A DNA stretch of 9,630 nt from JAIBJP01 sp035639875 (GTDB lineage Bacteria; Actinomycetota; Thermoleophilia; Gaiellales; Gaiellaceae): positions 1-9,630 of the forward strand of contig DASQXE010000094.1 in the NCBI GenBank assembly GCA_035639875.1, written 5' to 3'. This document shows positions 1 to 6,655 of this stretch, in pieces. Positions within the stretch are counted from its first letter, which is position 1. Every line of letters begins with the position of its first letter. The position numbers and the translations under genes are program-made. Below the pieces are notes generated by a model. The model was not told where the DNA came from and ran no database searches. It was given only the letters and a program-made list of their open reading frames with translations.

Positions 1-1
1 G

Positions 2-394
2 GCGCTCGGGGAAGGGCTGACGGGCTACCTCCTGCCCTGGGACCAGACCGCGTACTGGGCCACCGTCGTCGCCATCAACATCAACGGCAACGCTCCGATC
101 GTCGGCCCGTTCCTCGCCGACTTCCTGCGCGGCGGCGCCGAGATCGGGGAGGAGACGTTAGCCCGCTTCTACTCGCTGCACATGCTCGTCATACCCGGCG
201 GGCTCATAGGCCTGATCACGCTGCACCTCTATCTCGTCATCCGCCTGGGAGTGACGGAGCCGCCGTGGACTCGACCGGCCGCGGGCTACGACTTCGTCGA
301 GGACGGGCGCGGCCCGGTGCGCCGAGGGCTCGTCGAACCGAGGCCGCGGGGGAACGGCTCGCTCGGGAGTCCGACCAGGGACGAGGTCCTGTGA
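2..394 (+). CDS. qcrB: Menaquinol-cytochrome c reductase cytochrome b subunit (b6-type N-terminal part), 5'-truncated
   Basis: This is the C-terminal 130 residues of a di-heme cytochrome b of b6 type, the membrane quinol-oxidising subunit of a bc/b6c complex. The gene enters from outside the window, in frame from base 2. Visible are the loop motif GYLLPWDQTAYWA (near bases 23-61), then FYSLHM and a following membrane helix ending LHLYLVIRLG. The two histidines (codons at 179 and 224) are 15 residues apart; these are the expected heme ligands of helix D. Fourteen intervening residues is the b6-type spacing, whereas mitochondrial-type cytochrome b has thirteen. The protein ends in a polar Arg/Gly/Pro-rich tail of about 40 residues after VTEPPW, probably cytoplasmic. 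Its stop codon overlaps the GTG of the next gene (GTGA), which implies translational coupling. Helices A and B lie outside the window. The symbol follows Bacillus usage; petB-like would be equally fair. Confidence 0.9.
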   Translation, partial: ALGEGLTGYLLPWDQTAYWATVVAININGNAPIVGPFLADFLRGGAEIGEETLARFYSLHMLVIPGGLIGLITLHLYLVIRLGVTEPPWTRPAAGYDFVEDGRGPVRRGLVEPRPRGNGSLGSPTRDEVL

Positions 395-1209
395 GCAGCC
401 AGGAACAGCGCCGGCAGTTCGAGCTCTACAAGAAGAACGTCGCTGCTCGCGGGAAGCCCTTCTACCCGTACGCGATGTTCCACGACACCGTCATGAGCTT
501 CGTCGTCGTGAGCGTGATCGTCGCGCTCGCCTGCATCTGGCGCTTCACGTCTGGTTCGGAGCCGGGCGACTCGGGAATTCTCGGCCCCCGCTACACGGCG
601 GAGGCCGACCCCGGCACAACCTCGTTCGTCCCTCGCCCGGACTGGTACTTCTACTTTCTCTTCTACCTGCTGCGCATCTTCAAGTGGCCGGAATCCGTAT
701 TCCTCGGGACGGTCGGAATCCCGACGATCGCTCTCATCCTGCTCATCCTGGTGCCCTTCTACGACCGCCGCCGCGAGCGGAGGATTGCCAGGCGGCCGGT
801 CGCGGTGGTGGCCGCCCTACTCGTGATCGCCTCGATGGGCGTCCTCACCTACAAGGGCGCGACCGCGAAGGAGGCGCTGCCGGCGGAGAACCTCGCCAAG
901 GTGCCGCAGTGGGTGAAGGCGCAGGGACTGTCCGCCAAGGGCGAGGCGGGCGCGAAGATCTTCGCCCAGGCCGGATGTACGGGCTGTCACACGTATCTGG
1001 GTGCGGGGGCATCCAACCTCGGGGCACCGGATTTGAGCGCCGAGGGAGCGAAGGGCCGCGGGATCCAGTTCCAGATCGCGCATCTCAAGTGTCCGAGCTG
1101 CGTCAATCCCGGCTCGCCGATGCCGCCGTTCACGAGCTTTACTGACCAGCAGTACCAGCAGCTCGCGACCTTCCTCGAAGAGTCGAAGGGCCCTAAGGGC
1201 GGCGGCTAG
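391..1209 (+). CDS. qcrC: Menaquinol-cytochrome c reductase, fused subunit IV / cytochrome c
   Basis: This 272-residue protein fuses the C-terminal half of cytochrome b (subunit IV) to a cytochrome c domain, as in the QcrC of Bacillus. The start is the GTG at 391, overlapping the upstream TGA, with GACGAGG at 380-386 as a ribosome site; the longer open frame from 265 would run through cytochrome b. Three membrane helices are visible, roughly residues 33-50, 103-124 and 137-154. The quinol-site motif is PDWY (residues 83-86) where ubiquinone and plastoquinone enzymes have PEWY; the Asp form is associated with menaquinone enzymes. The extracytoplasmic domain has the heme site CTGCH (C196, C199, H200) and a likely axial Met244 in GSPMPPF. 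An extra CPSC pair (C234, C237) lies just before that Met and is unexplained. The complex passes electrons from menaquinol to a cytochrome c or oxidase. Confidence 0.92.
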   Translation: MSSQEQRRQFELYKKNVAARGKPFYPYAMFHDTVMSFVVVSVIVALACIWRFTSGSEPGDSGILGPRYTAEADPGTTSFVPRPDWYFYFLFYLLRIFKWPESVFLGTVGIPTIALILLILVPFYDRRRERRIARRPVAVVAALLVIASMGVLTYKGATAKEALPAENLAKVPQWVKAQGLSAKGEAGAKIFAQAGCTGCHTYLGAGASNLGAPDLSAEGAKGRGIQFQIAHLKCPSCVNPGSPMPPFTSFTDQQYQQLATFLEESKGPKGGG

Positions 1210-1226
1210 CGCCGGGCCGGGGGGAG

Positions 1227-1811
1227 ATGAACGTCTTTCTGGGCATCACGGGCGCCTCGGGCGCTCCGTATGCGGCTCGACTTCTGGCTGCGTTGAGCGA
1301 CGCAGGCGCGGAGGTCGGCGTTTCCATCTCCGACTCCGGCTTCGAGGTGCTCGCCACGGAGCTCTACGGCGGTGCGAGCCTCTCGCACGATGAGGTCGTG
1401 GCCAGGCTGACCGAGGGTCTCTCCGGCGTCACGGTCTATGACGCGCGGGACTACGCCGCGCCATACGCGAGCGGCTCTGCGCGGGTCGACGGCTACGTCA
1501 TCTGCCCGTGTTCGATGGCGACGGCTGGGACGATCGCGGCCGGTGCGATGGCCAATCTCGTCCACCGCGCCGCTTCGGTCGCGCTCAAGGAGGACCGGAA
1601 GCTCGTCCTTGTACCGCGCGAGACGCCCCTTTCGACGATCCAGCTCGAGAACTTGTTACGGCTGCGGCAGGCTGGAGCAGTGATCCTCTTTGCCGCCCCC
1701 GGCTTCTACAACGCGCCGGAGAAGATCGACGACCTGGTCGAGTTCGTGGTTGGCCGCTGCCTCGACCAGCTCGGGATCGAGAACACGCTGACGAAGCGAT
1801 GGGGCCAATGA
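1227..1811 (+). CDS. ubiX: Flavin prenyltransferase, UbiX family
   Basis: UbiX-type enzymes join a dimethylallyl group to reduced FMN, making the prenylated flavin cofactor needed by UbiD-type decarboxylases. At 194 residues the length is normal. The N-terminal flavin-binding motif GITGASGAPY is at residues 6-15, CPCSM begins at residue 93, and the RETP motif (R131, E132) is followed by the usual IQLENLL helix. The usual RAADV segment reads RAASV. The ATG at 1227 puts GITGAS where family members have it; a G-rich run lies right against the start, so ribosome-site spacing is poor, and coupling to the cytochrome gene 17 bases upstream is likely. With futalosine-pathway genes downstream, the likely client is the UbiD-like decarboxylase that removes the carboxyl group of the prenylated naphthoate; that partner is not in the window. 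The stop overlaps the ubiE start (ATGA). Confidence 0.93.
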   Translation: MNVFLGITGASGAPYAARLLAALSDAGAEVGVSISDSGFEVLATELYGGASLSHDEVVARLTEGLSGVTVYDARDYAAPYASGSARVDGYVICPCSMATAGTIAAGAMANLVHRAASVALKEDRKLVLVPRETPLSTIQLENLLRLRQAGAVILFAAPGFYNAPEKIDDLVEFVVGRCLDQLGIENTLTKRWGQ

Positions 1812-2485
1812 GCTCGGGAATTCTCGCGCCCGACGAGGTGCGCTCGATGTTCGACCGGATCGCTCCGGTCTACGACTTCATGAACCGGGCGATGACGATG
1901 GGCCTCGACCGGCGGTGGCGAAAGCTGACTGCCGAGGCAGTCGTGCGGCCAGGCGATCGCGTCCTCGACGCCTGCTGCGGAACCGGCGACCTCGCGCTCG
2001 CCGCCGCCCGGGCGGGCGGCCGGGTGACCGGCGTCGACTTCTCCGCCGAGATGCTCGCGCGGGCGGAGCGAAAGGCGCCCGAGTTCGATTGGGTGCAGGC
2101 CGACGCCGCCGCGCTTCCGTTCGCCGACGAGTCCTTCGAGGTGGTGACAGTCGGGTTCGGGATTCGCAATCTCGCCGACCTCGAGGCCGGCCTGCGCGAG
2201 CTGGTCCGGGTGCTCGTGCCGGACGGACGCCTGGGATGCCTCGAGATCACCCGCCCACGCGGCCTCCTGCGGCCGTTCTTTCGCGTGTGGTTCGACGGCC
2301 TCGTGCCGCTGGCCGGCCGGGTCTTGCCGGGCGGCGGCGCGTACTCCTACCTGCCCGCGAGCGTGCGCCGCTTCCCAGGACCCGAGGATCTCGCGGCGGC
2401 CATGACGCGGGCCGGTTTCCGCGATGTCGGCTGGCGCCTCCTCGGCGGGGGTATCGTGGCCGTGCACGTGGGAAGGAAGGCGTGA
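1808..2485 (+). CDS. ubiE: UbiE/MenG-type demethylmenaquinone C-methyltransferase
   Basis: This is a class I SAM-dependent methyltransferase of 225 residues, the expected last enzyme of menaquinone synthesis (demethylmenaquinone to menaquinone). The UbiE signature YDFMNRAMTMGLDRRW lies near residues 20-35, SAM motif I LDACCGTGD at 53-61, the acidic end of the next strand in GVDFSAEML, and the family motif GFGIRN at 116-121. The frame is open far upstream, but the ATG at 1808 fits the family N-terminus and overlaps the ubiX stop as ATGA. Its own stop overlaps the GTG of the polyprenyl synthase gene. With no ubiquinone genes in view and futalosine genes nearby, the substrate is inferred to be demethylmenaquinone, although the family also serves ubiquinone. 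Usually called ubiE, menG or menH. Confidence 0.92.
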   Translation: MSSGILAPDEVRSMFDRIAPVYDFMNRAMTMGLDRRWRKLTAEAVVRPGDRVLDACCGTGDLALAAARAGGRVTGVDFSAEMLARAERKAPEFDWVQADAAALPFADESFEVVTVGFGIRNLADLEAGLRELVRVLVPDGRLGCLEITRPRGLLRPFFRVWFDGLVPLAGRVLPGGGAYSYLPASVRRFPGPEDLAAAMTRAGFRDVGWRLLGGGIVAVHVGRKA

Positions 2486-3402
2486 CGGCTCTCGAGACGA
2501 TTCGGGAGGCCCCCGGGCTCGAGCGCTATCTCGACCTTCTCGAAGAGCGACTCGGAGCGACGGTGGCTGCCTACCCCGGCCTCCTCCGGATCATCGCAGC
2601 CGACACGCTCGCCGCCGGAGGCAAGCGGCTAAGGCCGCTGCTCGTCTTCCTCTCGACGCCTCGCGGCGAACGGGACAGCGAGCGCGCTGTTGCCGGCGGG
2701 GCGGCCGTCGAGCTCGTGCACATGGCGACGCTCGTGCACGACGATCTTCTCGACGGCGCCGACCTGCGGCGCGGACGGCCGACGGTCTGGGCCGAGCACG
2801 GTGAGGGCGCGGCGAAAGCGGCCGGCGACTATCTGTTCGCGCGCGCCTTTGCGCAGCTCGCGCGGGCGGGTGATCCGCGGGCCGTGGCCATTCTCGCCGA
2901 GGCGGCTCTAGCTCTTGCGCGCGGCGAGGCGCTTCAGCGTCGGCAGGCCTTTCATCCCGACACGTCCGTCGAGGAGTACCTCGCGCGCTGCTCTCTGAAG
3001 ACGGGAAAGCTCTTCGAGGCCGCCTGTCTCCTGGGCGGCAACGGGCGCGGGCTGGGCGACTTCGGCCTCGCGCTCGGCGTCGCCTTCCAGATCGCCGACG
3101 ACATCCTCGATTGCGCGGGCGACTACCACGCGACCGGGAAGGAAGGCGGAGTCGACCTCAAGGACGGGACTCCGACCCTGCCGCTGATCATCGCCGCTCG
3201 GCGCGACCGCCAGGTGTGGCGCGCGTTGGCCGGCGAACAGATTCGCGATGCGCTGAAACGAGTCGAGACCACGGGTGCGCTCGAGGAAGCGCGACGGGTG
3301 GCGCTCCAGTACGCCGAGCGCGCGCGCGAGTCCCTAGACGGCGAGCCTGACGCCGAGTCCCTGGAGGCGCTCACGCATGCCGTCGTGGAGAGGGAGGCTT
3401 AA
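2482..3402 (+). CDS. Polyprenyl diphosphate synthase (long-chain trans-isoprenyl type)
   Basis: This 306-residue member of the IspA/IspB/HepT superfamily elongates allylic diphosphates with isopentenyl diphosphate, and here most likely makes the menaquinone side chain. Seen: GGKRLRPLL (K48, R49, R51, diphosphate binding), first Asp-rich motif DDLLD at 87-91 followed by LRRGRPTVW, then KTGKLF, and second Asp-rich motif DDILD at 206-210. The residue five before the first Asp motif is a small Ala rather than an aromatic; in this family that favours long products, though the exact chain length cannot be read. The GTG start at 2482 overlaps the ubiE stop (GTGA) and has GGAAGGAAGG at 2471-2480 just upstream, which settles it; the longer open frame back to 1915 is a shadow of ubiE. 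The stop at 3402 directly abuts the mqnE start. No gene symbol is given because hepT, ispB and hepB all apply in different organisms. Confidence 0.9.
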   Translation: MTALETIREAPGLERYLDLLEERLGATVAAYPGLLRIIAADTLAAGGKRLRPLLVFLSTPRGERDSERAVAGGAAVELVHMATLVHDDLLDGADLRRGRPTVWAEHGEGAAKAAGDYLFARAFAQLARAGDPRAVAILAEAALALARGEALQRRQAFHPDTSVEEYLARCSLKTGKLFEAACLLGGNGRGLGDFGLALGVAFQIADDILDCAGDYHATGKEGGVDLKDGTPTLPLIIAARRDRQVWRALAGEQIRDALKRVETTGALEEARRVALQYAERARESLDGEPDAESLEALTHAVVEREA

Positions 3403-4512
3403 GTGACCGCCACGCTCGCCCCGAGCTCGCTCGACACGATCTGGGAGAAGGTCGAGGCGAACGAACGGCTCGACTTCGAAGACGGGTTGCTCTTGATGGA
3501 GTCGGGCGATCTGCTGGAGCTGGGTGGCCTTGCGGATGCGGCCCGTCTTCGCCGCGGCGGCGGGGACGAGGTCTTCTTTGTCCAGAACCTGTATCTGAAC
3601 CAGACGAACGTCTGTCGGGTGAAGTGCAAGTTCTGCGCCTTCGCCGTCACGCAGAAGCAGCCGGGCGCGTATACGCACTCGCCCGAGGAGCTCGTCGAGG
3701 ACGCGTTGCGGCAACGCGAGGTGACCGGCTTCACCGAGATCCACATGGTCGGCGGCGAGAGCCCGCACGTCGATTTCGACTACTACGTGGACATCATCCG
3801 GAAGCTGCACGAAGCGCTGCCGGACGTCCACCTCAAATGCTTCACGGCGAGCGAGATCCACCACATGACGACGCTGTCGGGGCGTTCGCACGAGCAGGTC
3901 TTGCGGGAGCTGCAGGCGGTTGGGCTCGGGTCCCTCCCGGGCGGGGGCGCCGAGGTCTTCGCCGACCGCGTGCGCAGGCTCGTCGCGCCGGGCAAGGAAC
4001 ACCCGGATTTCTGGGTCCACACGCACCGGACCGCACACGGTCTCGGGATTCCGACGCACTGCACGATGCTCTACGGGCACGTGGAGACGTACGAGGAGCG
4101 CGTCGACCACCTTCTGCGCCTGCGCGAGTTGCAGGACGAGACCGGAGGCTTTCTTGCGTTCATTCCGCTTGCGTTCCATCCCGAGCACACCGTCTTCGAA
4201 CGGCGAGGGTGGACGTTCACGCCCGGCTCCGACGACCTCAAGATGATCGCGGTATCGAGGCTCCTGCTCGACAACGTCCCGCACGTGAAGGCCTACTGGA
4301 TCATGATGGGGCTGCCGCTCGCGCAGGTCGCGCTCCACTTTGGCGCCGACGACGTACAGGGGACCGTTGTGCGCGAGGAGATCTTCCACGCCGCGGGCGC
4401 GCGCACGGAGACGGAGCAGAAGATCGAGGAGCTCGTACGCGTGATTCGCGCCGCGGGACGGATCCCCGTGCAGCGGGACACGCTCTACAACGAGATCCGA
4501 CGATGGCCGTAG
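3403..4512 (+). CDS. mqnE: Aminofutalosine synthase MqnE (radical SAM)
   Basis: MqnE adds the adenosyl radical from SAM to 3-[(1-carboxyvinyl)oxy]benzoate, the MqnA product, giving 6-amino-6-deoxyfutalosine with loss of CO2. The 369 residues are a normal length. The 4Fe-4S radical SAM motif CRVKCKFC supplies C71, C75 and C78 (Cx3Cx2C). MqnE-like context follows: FAVTQKQPGAY, IHMVGGESP, CFTASEIHH, SLPGGGAEVF, MLYGHVETYEER and a closing VQRDTLYNEI. The tryptophan and tyrosine context and TQKQPGAY distinguish it from MqnC downstream, with which it shares common ancestry. The GTG start at 3403 directly abuts the preceding TAA and has a strong ribosome site, GAGAGGGAGG at 3388-3397, five bases upstream. 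MqnE rather than a futalosine-forming route implies that a nucleosidase (MqnB or MTAN) acts next; it is not in this window. Confidence 0.93.
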   Translation: MTATLAPSSLDTIWEKVEANERLDFEDGLLLMESGDLLELGGLADAARLRRGGGDEVFFVQNLYLNQTNVCRVKCKFCAFAVTQKQPGAYTHSPEELVEDALRQREVTGFTEIHMVGGESPHVDFDYYVDIIRKLHEALPDVHLKCFTASEIHHMTTLSGRSHEQVLRELQAVGLGSLPGGGAEVFADRVRRLVAPGKEHPDFWVHTHRTAHGLGIPTHCTMLYGHVETYEERVDHLLRLRELQDETGGFLAFIPLAFHPEHTVFERRGWTFTPGSDDLKMIAVSRLLLDNVPHVKAYWIMMGLPLAQVALHFGADDVQGTVVREEIFHAAGARTETEQKIEELVRVIRAAGRIPVQRDTLYNEIRRWP

Positions 4513-4567
4513 GCCAGAGGAGGAGCGTGTGGGCGTGAGGGCGCCGATGCAAAGTCGCGACATTGGT

Positions 4568-4599
4568 TTGCACACGTGTGCGCCGGGGGGCGTTACGCT
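4568..4599 (+). promoter_or_regulatory. Possible promoter upstream of mqnA (weak)
   Basis: In the gap between mqnE and mqnA a TTGCAC (4568-4573) resembles a -35 box and TACGCT (4594-4599) an actinobacterial TAnnnT -10 box. The spacer is 20 bases, longer than the usual 16-18, so support is weak. It would give mqnA-mqnC their own transcription start with a 5' leader of about 70 bases. Read-through from mqnE is an equally good explanation, since I see no terminator in the gap. Confidence 0.25.
4570..4581. repeat. Perfect 12-bp palindrome GCACACGTGTGC, possible operator
   Basis: The 12 bases equal their own reverse complement exactly, with a CACGTG core and no spacer. They sit about 100 bases before the mqnA start, in the largest non-coding gap of the quinone gene block, and overlap the possible -35 box. 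A palindrome without a loop suits a dimeric regulator better than an RNA hairpin. No T-run follows, so it is not a rho-independent terminator. No regulator for it can be named from the sequence. Confidence 0.4.
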
Positions 4600-4677
4600 C
4601 AACGCGAGCAGGGGGGTGGGCTGGGACCCGAGTTTCTTCGCGCGTCTTACTGAACGTGAACGGCGGTGCCCCGCCCG

Positions 4678-5442
4678 ATGATCCGCCTCGGTCGCATCAG
4701 CTACGTCAACATGGCGCCGATCTTCTTCGGTCTGGACGCCGACGTGGAAGAAGTCGCTGGGGTCCCGACCGAGCTCAACGAGCGCCTCCTGTCCGGCGAG
4801 ATCGACCTCGCGCCGATCTCGTCGATCGAGTACGGCCGCCACGCCGACCGGCTCCGCGTCCTCCCGCGTCTCTGCGTCTCCTCCGAAGGCGCGGTCGACT
4901 CGATCCAGCTCGTCTCGCGCGCGCCCCTCGAGCACGTGACGTCGGTGGCCGTCACGCCCGAGAGCGCCACATCCGCCGTCCTCGTGCGGGTTCTGCTTCC
5001 CGAGGCCGAGCAGGTCCCGCTCGGGAAAGACGCAGACGCGAAGCTCCTGATCGGCGACGCGGCGCTCAAGAGCATGTTCGAGGATCCGACGCCCCACTAC
5101 GATCTCGGGCGCCTTTGGCTCGAACGAACTGGGCTGCCGATGGTGTACGCGGTCTTTGCGTGCCGCGAGGAGGCCACGGAGGGAATCGCCGCCCTCGAGC
5201 CCGCCTTCCTCGGCACCTTGCGGAGAAATCGAGCGGAACCGGAACGACTCGCGCGGGAGGCATCGGCGTCGTACGGGTATCCGCCCGGCTTTCTCGCGCG
5301 CTACTTCGAGAAGCTGCACTACCGGTTCGGGCCGCGTGAGCGCGCCGGCCTGCTCTCGTTCTTCGAGCTGGCCGTCGATGCGGGCGAGCTTGACGCCGTG
5401 CCGGAGCTTCGGTTCCTCGCCACCGAGGCGATCCGGGTATGA
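4678..5442 (+). CDS. mqnA: Chorismate dehydratase MqnA
   Basis: MqnA takes chorismate into the futalosine pathway by dehydrating it to 3-[(1-carboxyvinyl)oxy]benzoate, the substrate of MqnE. It has a periplasmic-binding-protein-like fold and no metal or cofactor motif. Seen from the chosen ATG (254 residues): RLGRISYVNMAPIFF at the N-terminus, LLSGEIDLAPISSIEY, a small-residue turn SATS at 96-99, LLIGDAAL near 123-130, and DLGRLWLERTGLPMVYA, all typical of MqnA. ATG 4678 begins MIRLGRISYVN, as relatives do; GTG 4666 in the same frame would add four residues, and neither has a clear ribosome site. It follows mqnE after about 165 bases and overlaps mqnC by ATGA. The order mqnE-mqnA-mqnC puts step one between two radical SAM enzymes. 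Confidence 0.92.
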   Translation: MIRLGRISYVNMAPIFFGLDADVEEVAGVPTELNERLLSGEIDLAPISSIEYGRHADRLRVLPRLCVSSEGAVDSIQLVSRAPLEHVTSVAVTPESATSAVLVRVLLPEAEQVPLGKDADAKLLIGDAALKSMFEDPTPHYDLGRLWLERTGLPMVYAVFACREEATEGIAALEPAFLGTLRRNRAEPERLAREASASYGYPPGFLARYFEKLHYRFGPRERAGLLSFFELAVDAGELDAVPELRFLATEAIRV

Positions 5443-6524
5443 GCGTCGCAGGCATTCTCGACAAGGCGCTTTCGGGCGAGCGGATCGGCGACGACGAGGC
5501 GGTTGCCCTTCTCGAGAGCCGCGACCTCGTCGCCGTCGGCCGGGCGGCAGACGAGCTCCGAAACCGCAAGGTCGACCGTAGCCGCGTGACCTTCATCATC
5601 GACCGGAACGTCAACTACACGAACGTCTGCTACACGGACTGCGACTTCTGCGCGTTCTACCGCCGGCCGGGGGACGTGCGCGAGGGCTATCTGCTGCCCA
5701 AGCCCGTCATCTTCAAGAAGATCGAGGAGACGCTCGCGCTCGGAGGCACGGCACTCCTGATGCAGGGCGGCCACCACCCGGACCTCGGGGTCGACTACTA
5801 CGAAGACCTCTTCAGCTCGATCAAGGCGCGCTATCCGATTCATTTGCACGCACTGTCCCCGTCCGAGATCCAGCACGCCGCGCGACGCTCGAAGATCAGC
5901 ATTCCCCAGGCTCTCACGCGTCTCCGCGACGCGGGCCTCGACTCGCTGCCGGGCGGAGGAGCCGAGATCCTGGTCGACCGGGTCCGCAAGATCATCTCGC
6001 CGAAGAAGACGACCTCGGCCGAGTGGCTCGGGATCATGCGCGACGCTCACCGTCTGGGCATATCGACGACGGCGACGATGATGTACGGCCACGTCGAGAC
6101 GCTGGAGGAGCGGGTCGAGCACATGCGCCGTGTCCGCGACCTGCAGGACGAGACCGGCGGTTTCCGCGCCTTCATCTCGTGGACCTTTCAGCGCGACGGG
6201 AACCGTCTCGCCGAGAAGGTGCCGGAGGAGACGCGCCCGACCTCCTTCGACTACCTCCTCACCCAGGCCGTCAGCCGGATCTACCTTGACAACGTCGACC
6301 ACATCCAGTCGAGCTGGGTGACGCAAGGGATGAAAGTGGGGCAAGTGGCGCTCGGCTTCGGCGCGGACGACATGGGCTCCGTCATGATCGAGGAGAACGT
6401 CGTCTCCGCGGCAGGGACGACCCACCGCGCGACGGCGGAGGACTTCGTGCGCGCCATCAAGGCGCTCGGGAAGATCGCTGTGCAGCGGGACACGCTTTAC
6501 CGCGACGTCCGCGTTTGGAACTGA
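5439..6524 (+). CDS. mqnC: Cyclic dehypoxanthine futalosine synthase MqnC (radical SAM)
   Basis: MqnC cyclises dehypoxanthine futalosine into cyclic dehypoxanthine futalosine, building the second ring; MqnD would then release 1,4-dihydroxy-6-naphthoate. The 361 residues are a normal length. The radical SAM cluster motif is CYTDCDFC (C64, C68, C71), followed by the MqnC-typical FYRRPGDVREGYLL, LMQGGHHPDLG, SLPGGGAEILVDRVR, MMYGHVETLEERVEH and FISWTFQRDGN, ending VQRDTLYRDVRVWN. HHPDLG and the YRRPGD segment separate it from MqnE. The ATG at 5439 overlaps the mqnA stop (ATGA), with GAGG at 5425-5428 upstream. It is the last gene of the menaquinone block; after the stop only a small AT-rich inverted repeat (5-bp arms) is seen, not a convincing terminator. 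Confidence 0.94.
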   Translation: MSVAGILDKALSGERIGDDEAVALLESRDLVAVGRAADELRNRKVDRSRVTFIIDRNVNYTNVCYTDCDFCAFYRRPGDVREGYLLPKPVIFKKIEETLALGGTALLMQGGHHPDLGVDYYEDLFSSIKARYPIHLHALSPSEIQHAARRSKISIPQALTRLRDAGLDSLPGGGAEILVDRVRKIISPKKTTSAEWLGIMRDAHRLGISTTATMMYGHVETLEERVEHMRRVRDLQDETGGFRAFISWTFQRDGNRLAEKVPEETRPTSFDYLLTQAVSRIYLDNVDHIQSSWVTQGMKVGQVALGFGADDMGSVMIEENVVSAAGTTHRATAEDFVRAIKALGKIAVQRDTLYRDVRVWN

Positions 6525-6537
6525 TTCCAGCGCTCGC

Positions 6538-6566
6538 TTGACAACAGTCGCAACGAGCAGGACACT
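6538..6566 (+). promoter_or_regulatory. Promoter candidate for the deacetylase-glycosidase pair
   Basis: A perfect -35 hexamer TTGACA (6538-6543) is followed, after 17 bases, by GACACT (6561-6566), which keeps the second, fourth and sixth positions of the -10 consensus. It lies 14 bases after the mqnC stop and about 90 bases before the likely deacetylase start, exactly where a new transcription unit is expected. The -10 is imperfect, so this is a candidate only. The leader to 6655 holds no reading frame or RNA element that I recognise. Confidence 0.45.
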
Positions 6567-6655
6567 CGGGTAGCTAGAGAAGCGAGGAGTCTCTGCTCGG
6601 AGCCGGTCTCGTTCGGCGGGCCACGGGTCGATCTTGGCGCGCGCGGCTGCCGATC

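Noticed and set aside
265..390. N-terminal extension of the cytochrome c fusion to 265
   Set aside because: It would overlap most of the cytochrome b tail in another frame. The GTG at 391 has a ribosome site and the GTGA overlap seen at other junctions.
1915..2481. Extended N-terminus of the polyprenyl synthase frame
   Set aside because: The translated stretch is an Arg/Gly/Pro-rich shadow of ubiE. Family similarity starts just after GTG 2482.
3334..5319. Very long minus-strand open frame (661 codons) under mqnE and mqnA, and similar ones at 1706-2467, 5319-6425 and 8166-9119
   Set aside because: They lie antisense to well-recognised enzymes with clear motifs. Long antisense frames are expected in high-GC DNA with strong third-position bias, and their translations (rich in Arg, His and acidic runs) match no family I know.
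6516..6529. Inverted repeat TGGAA-CTGA-TTCCA across the mqnC stop as a terminator
   Set aside because: The arms are only five AT-rich base pairs, partly inside the gene, and no T-run follows.
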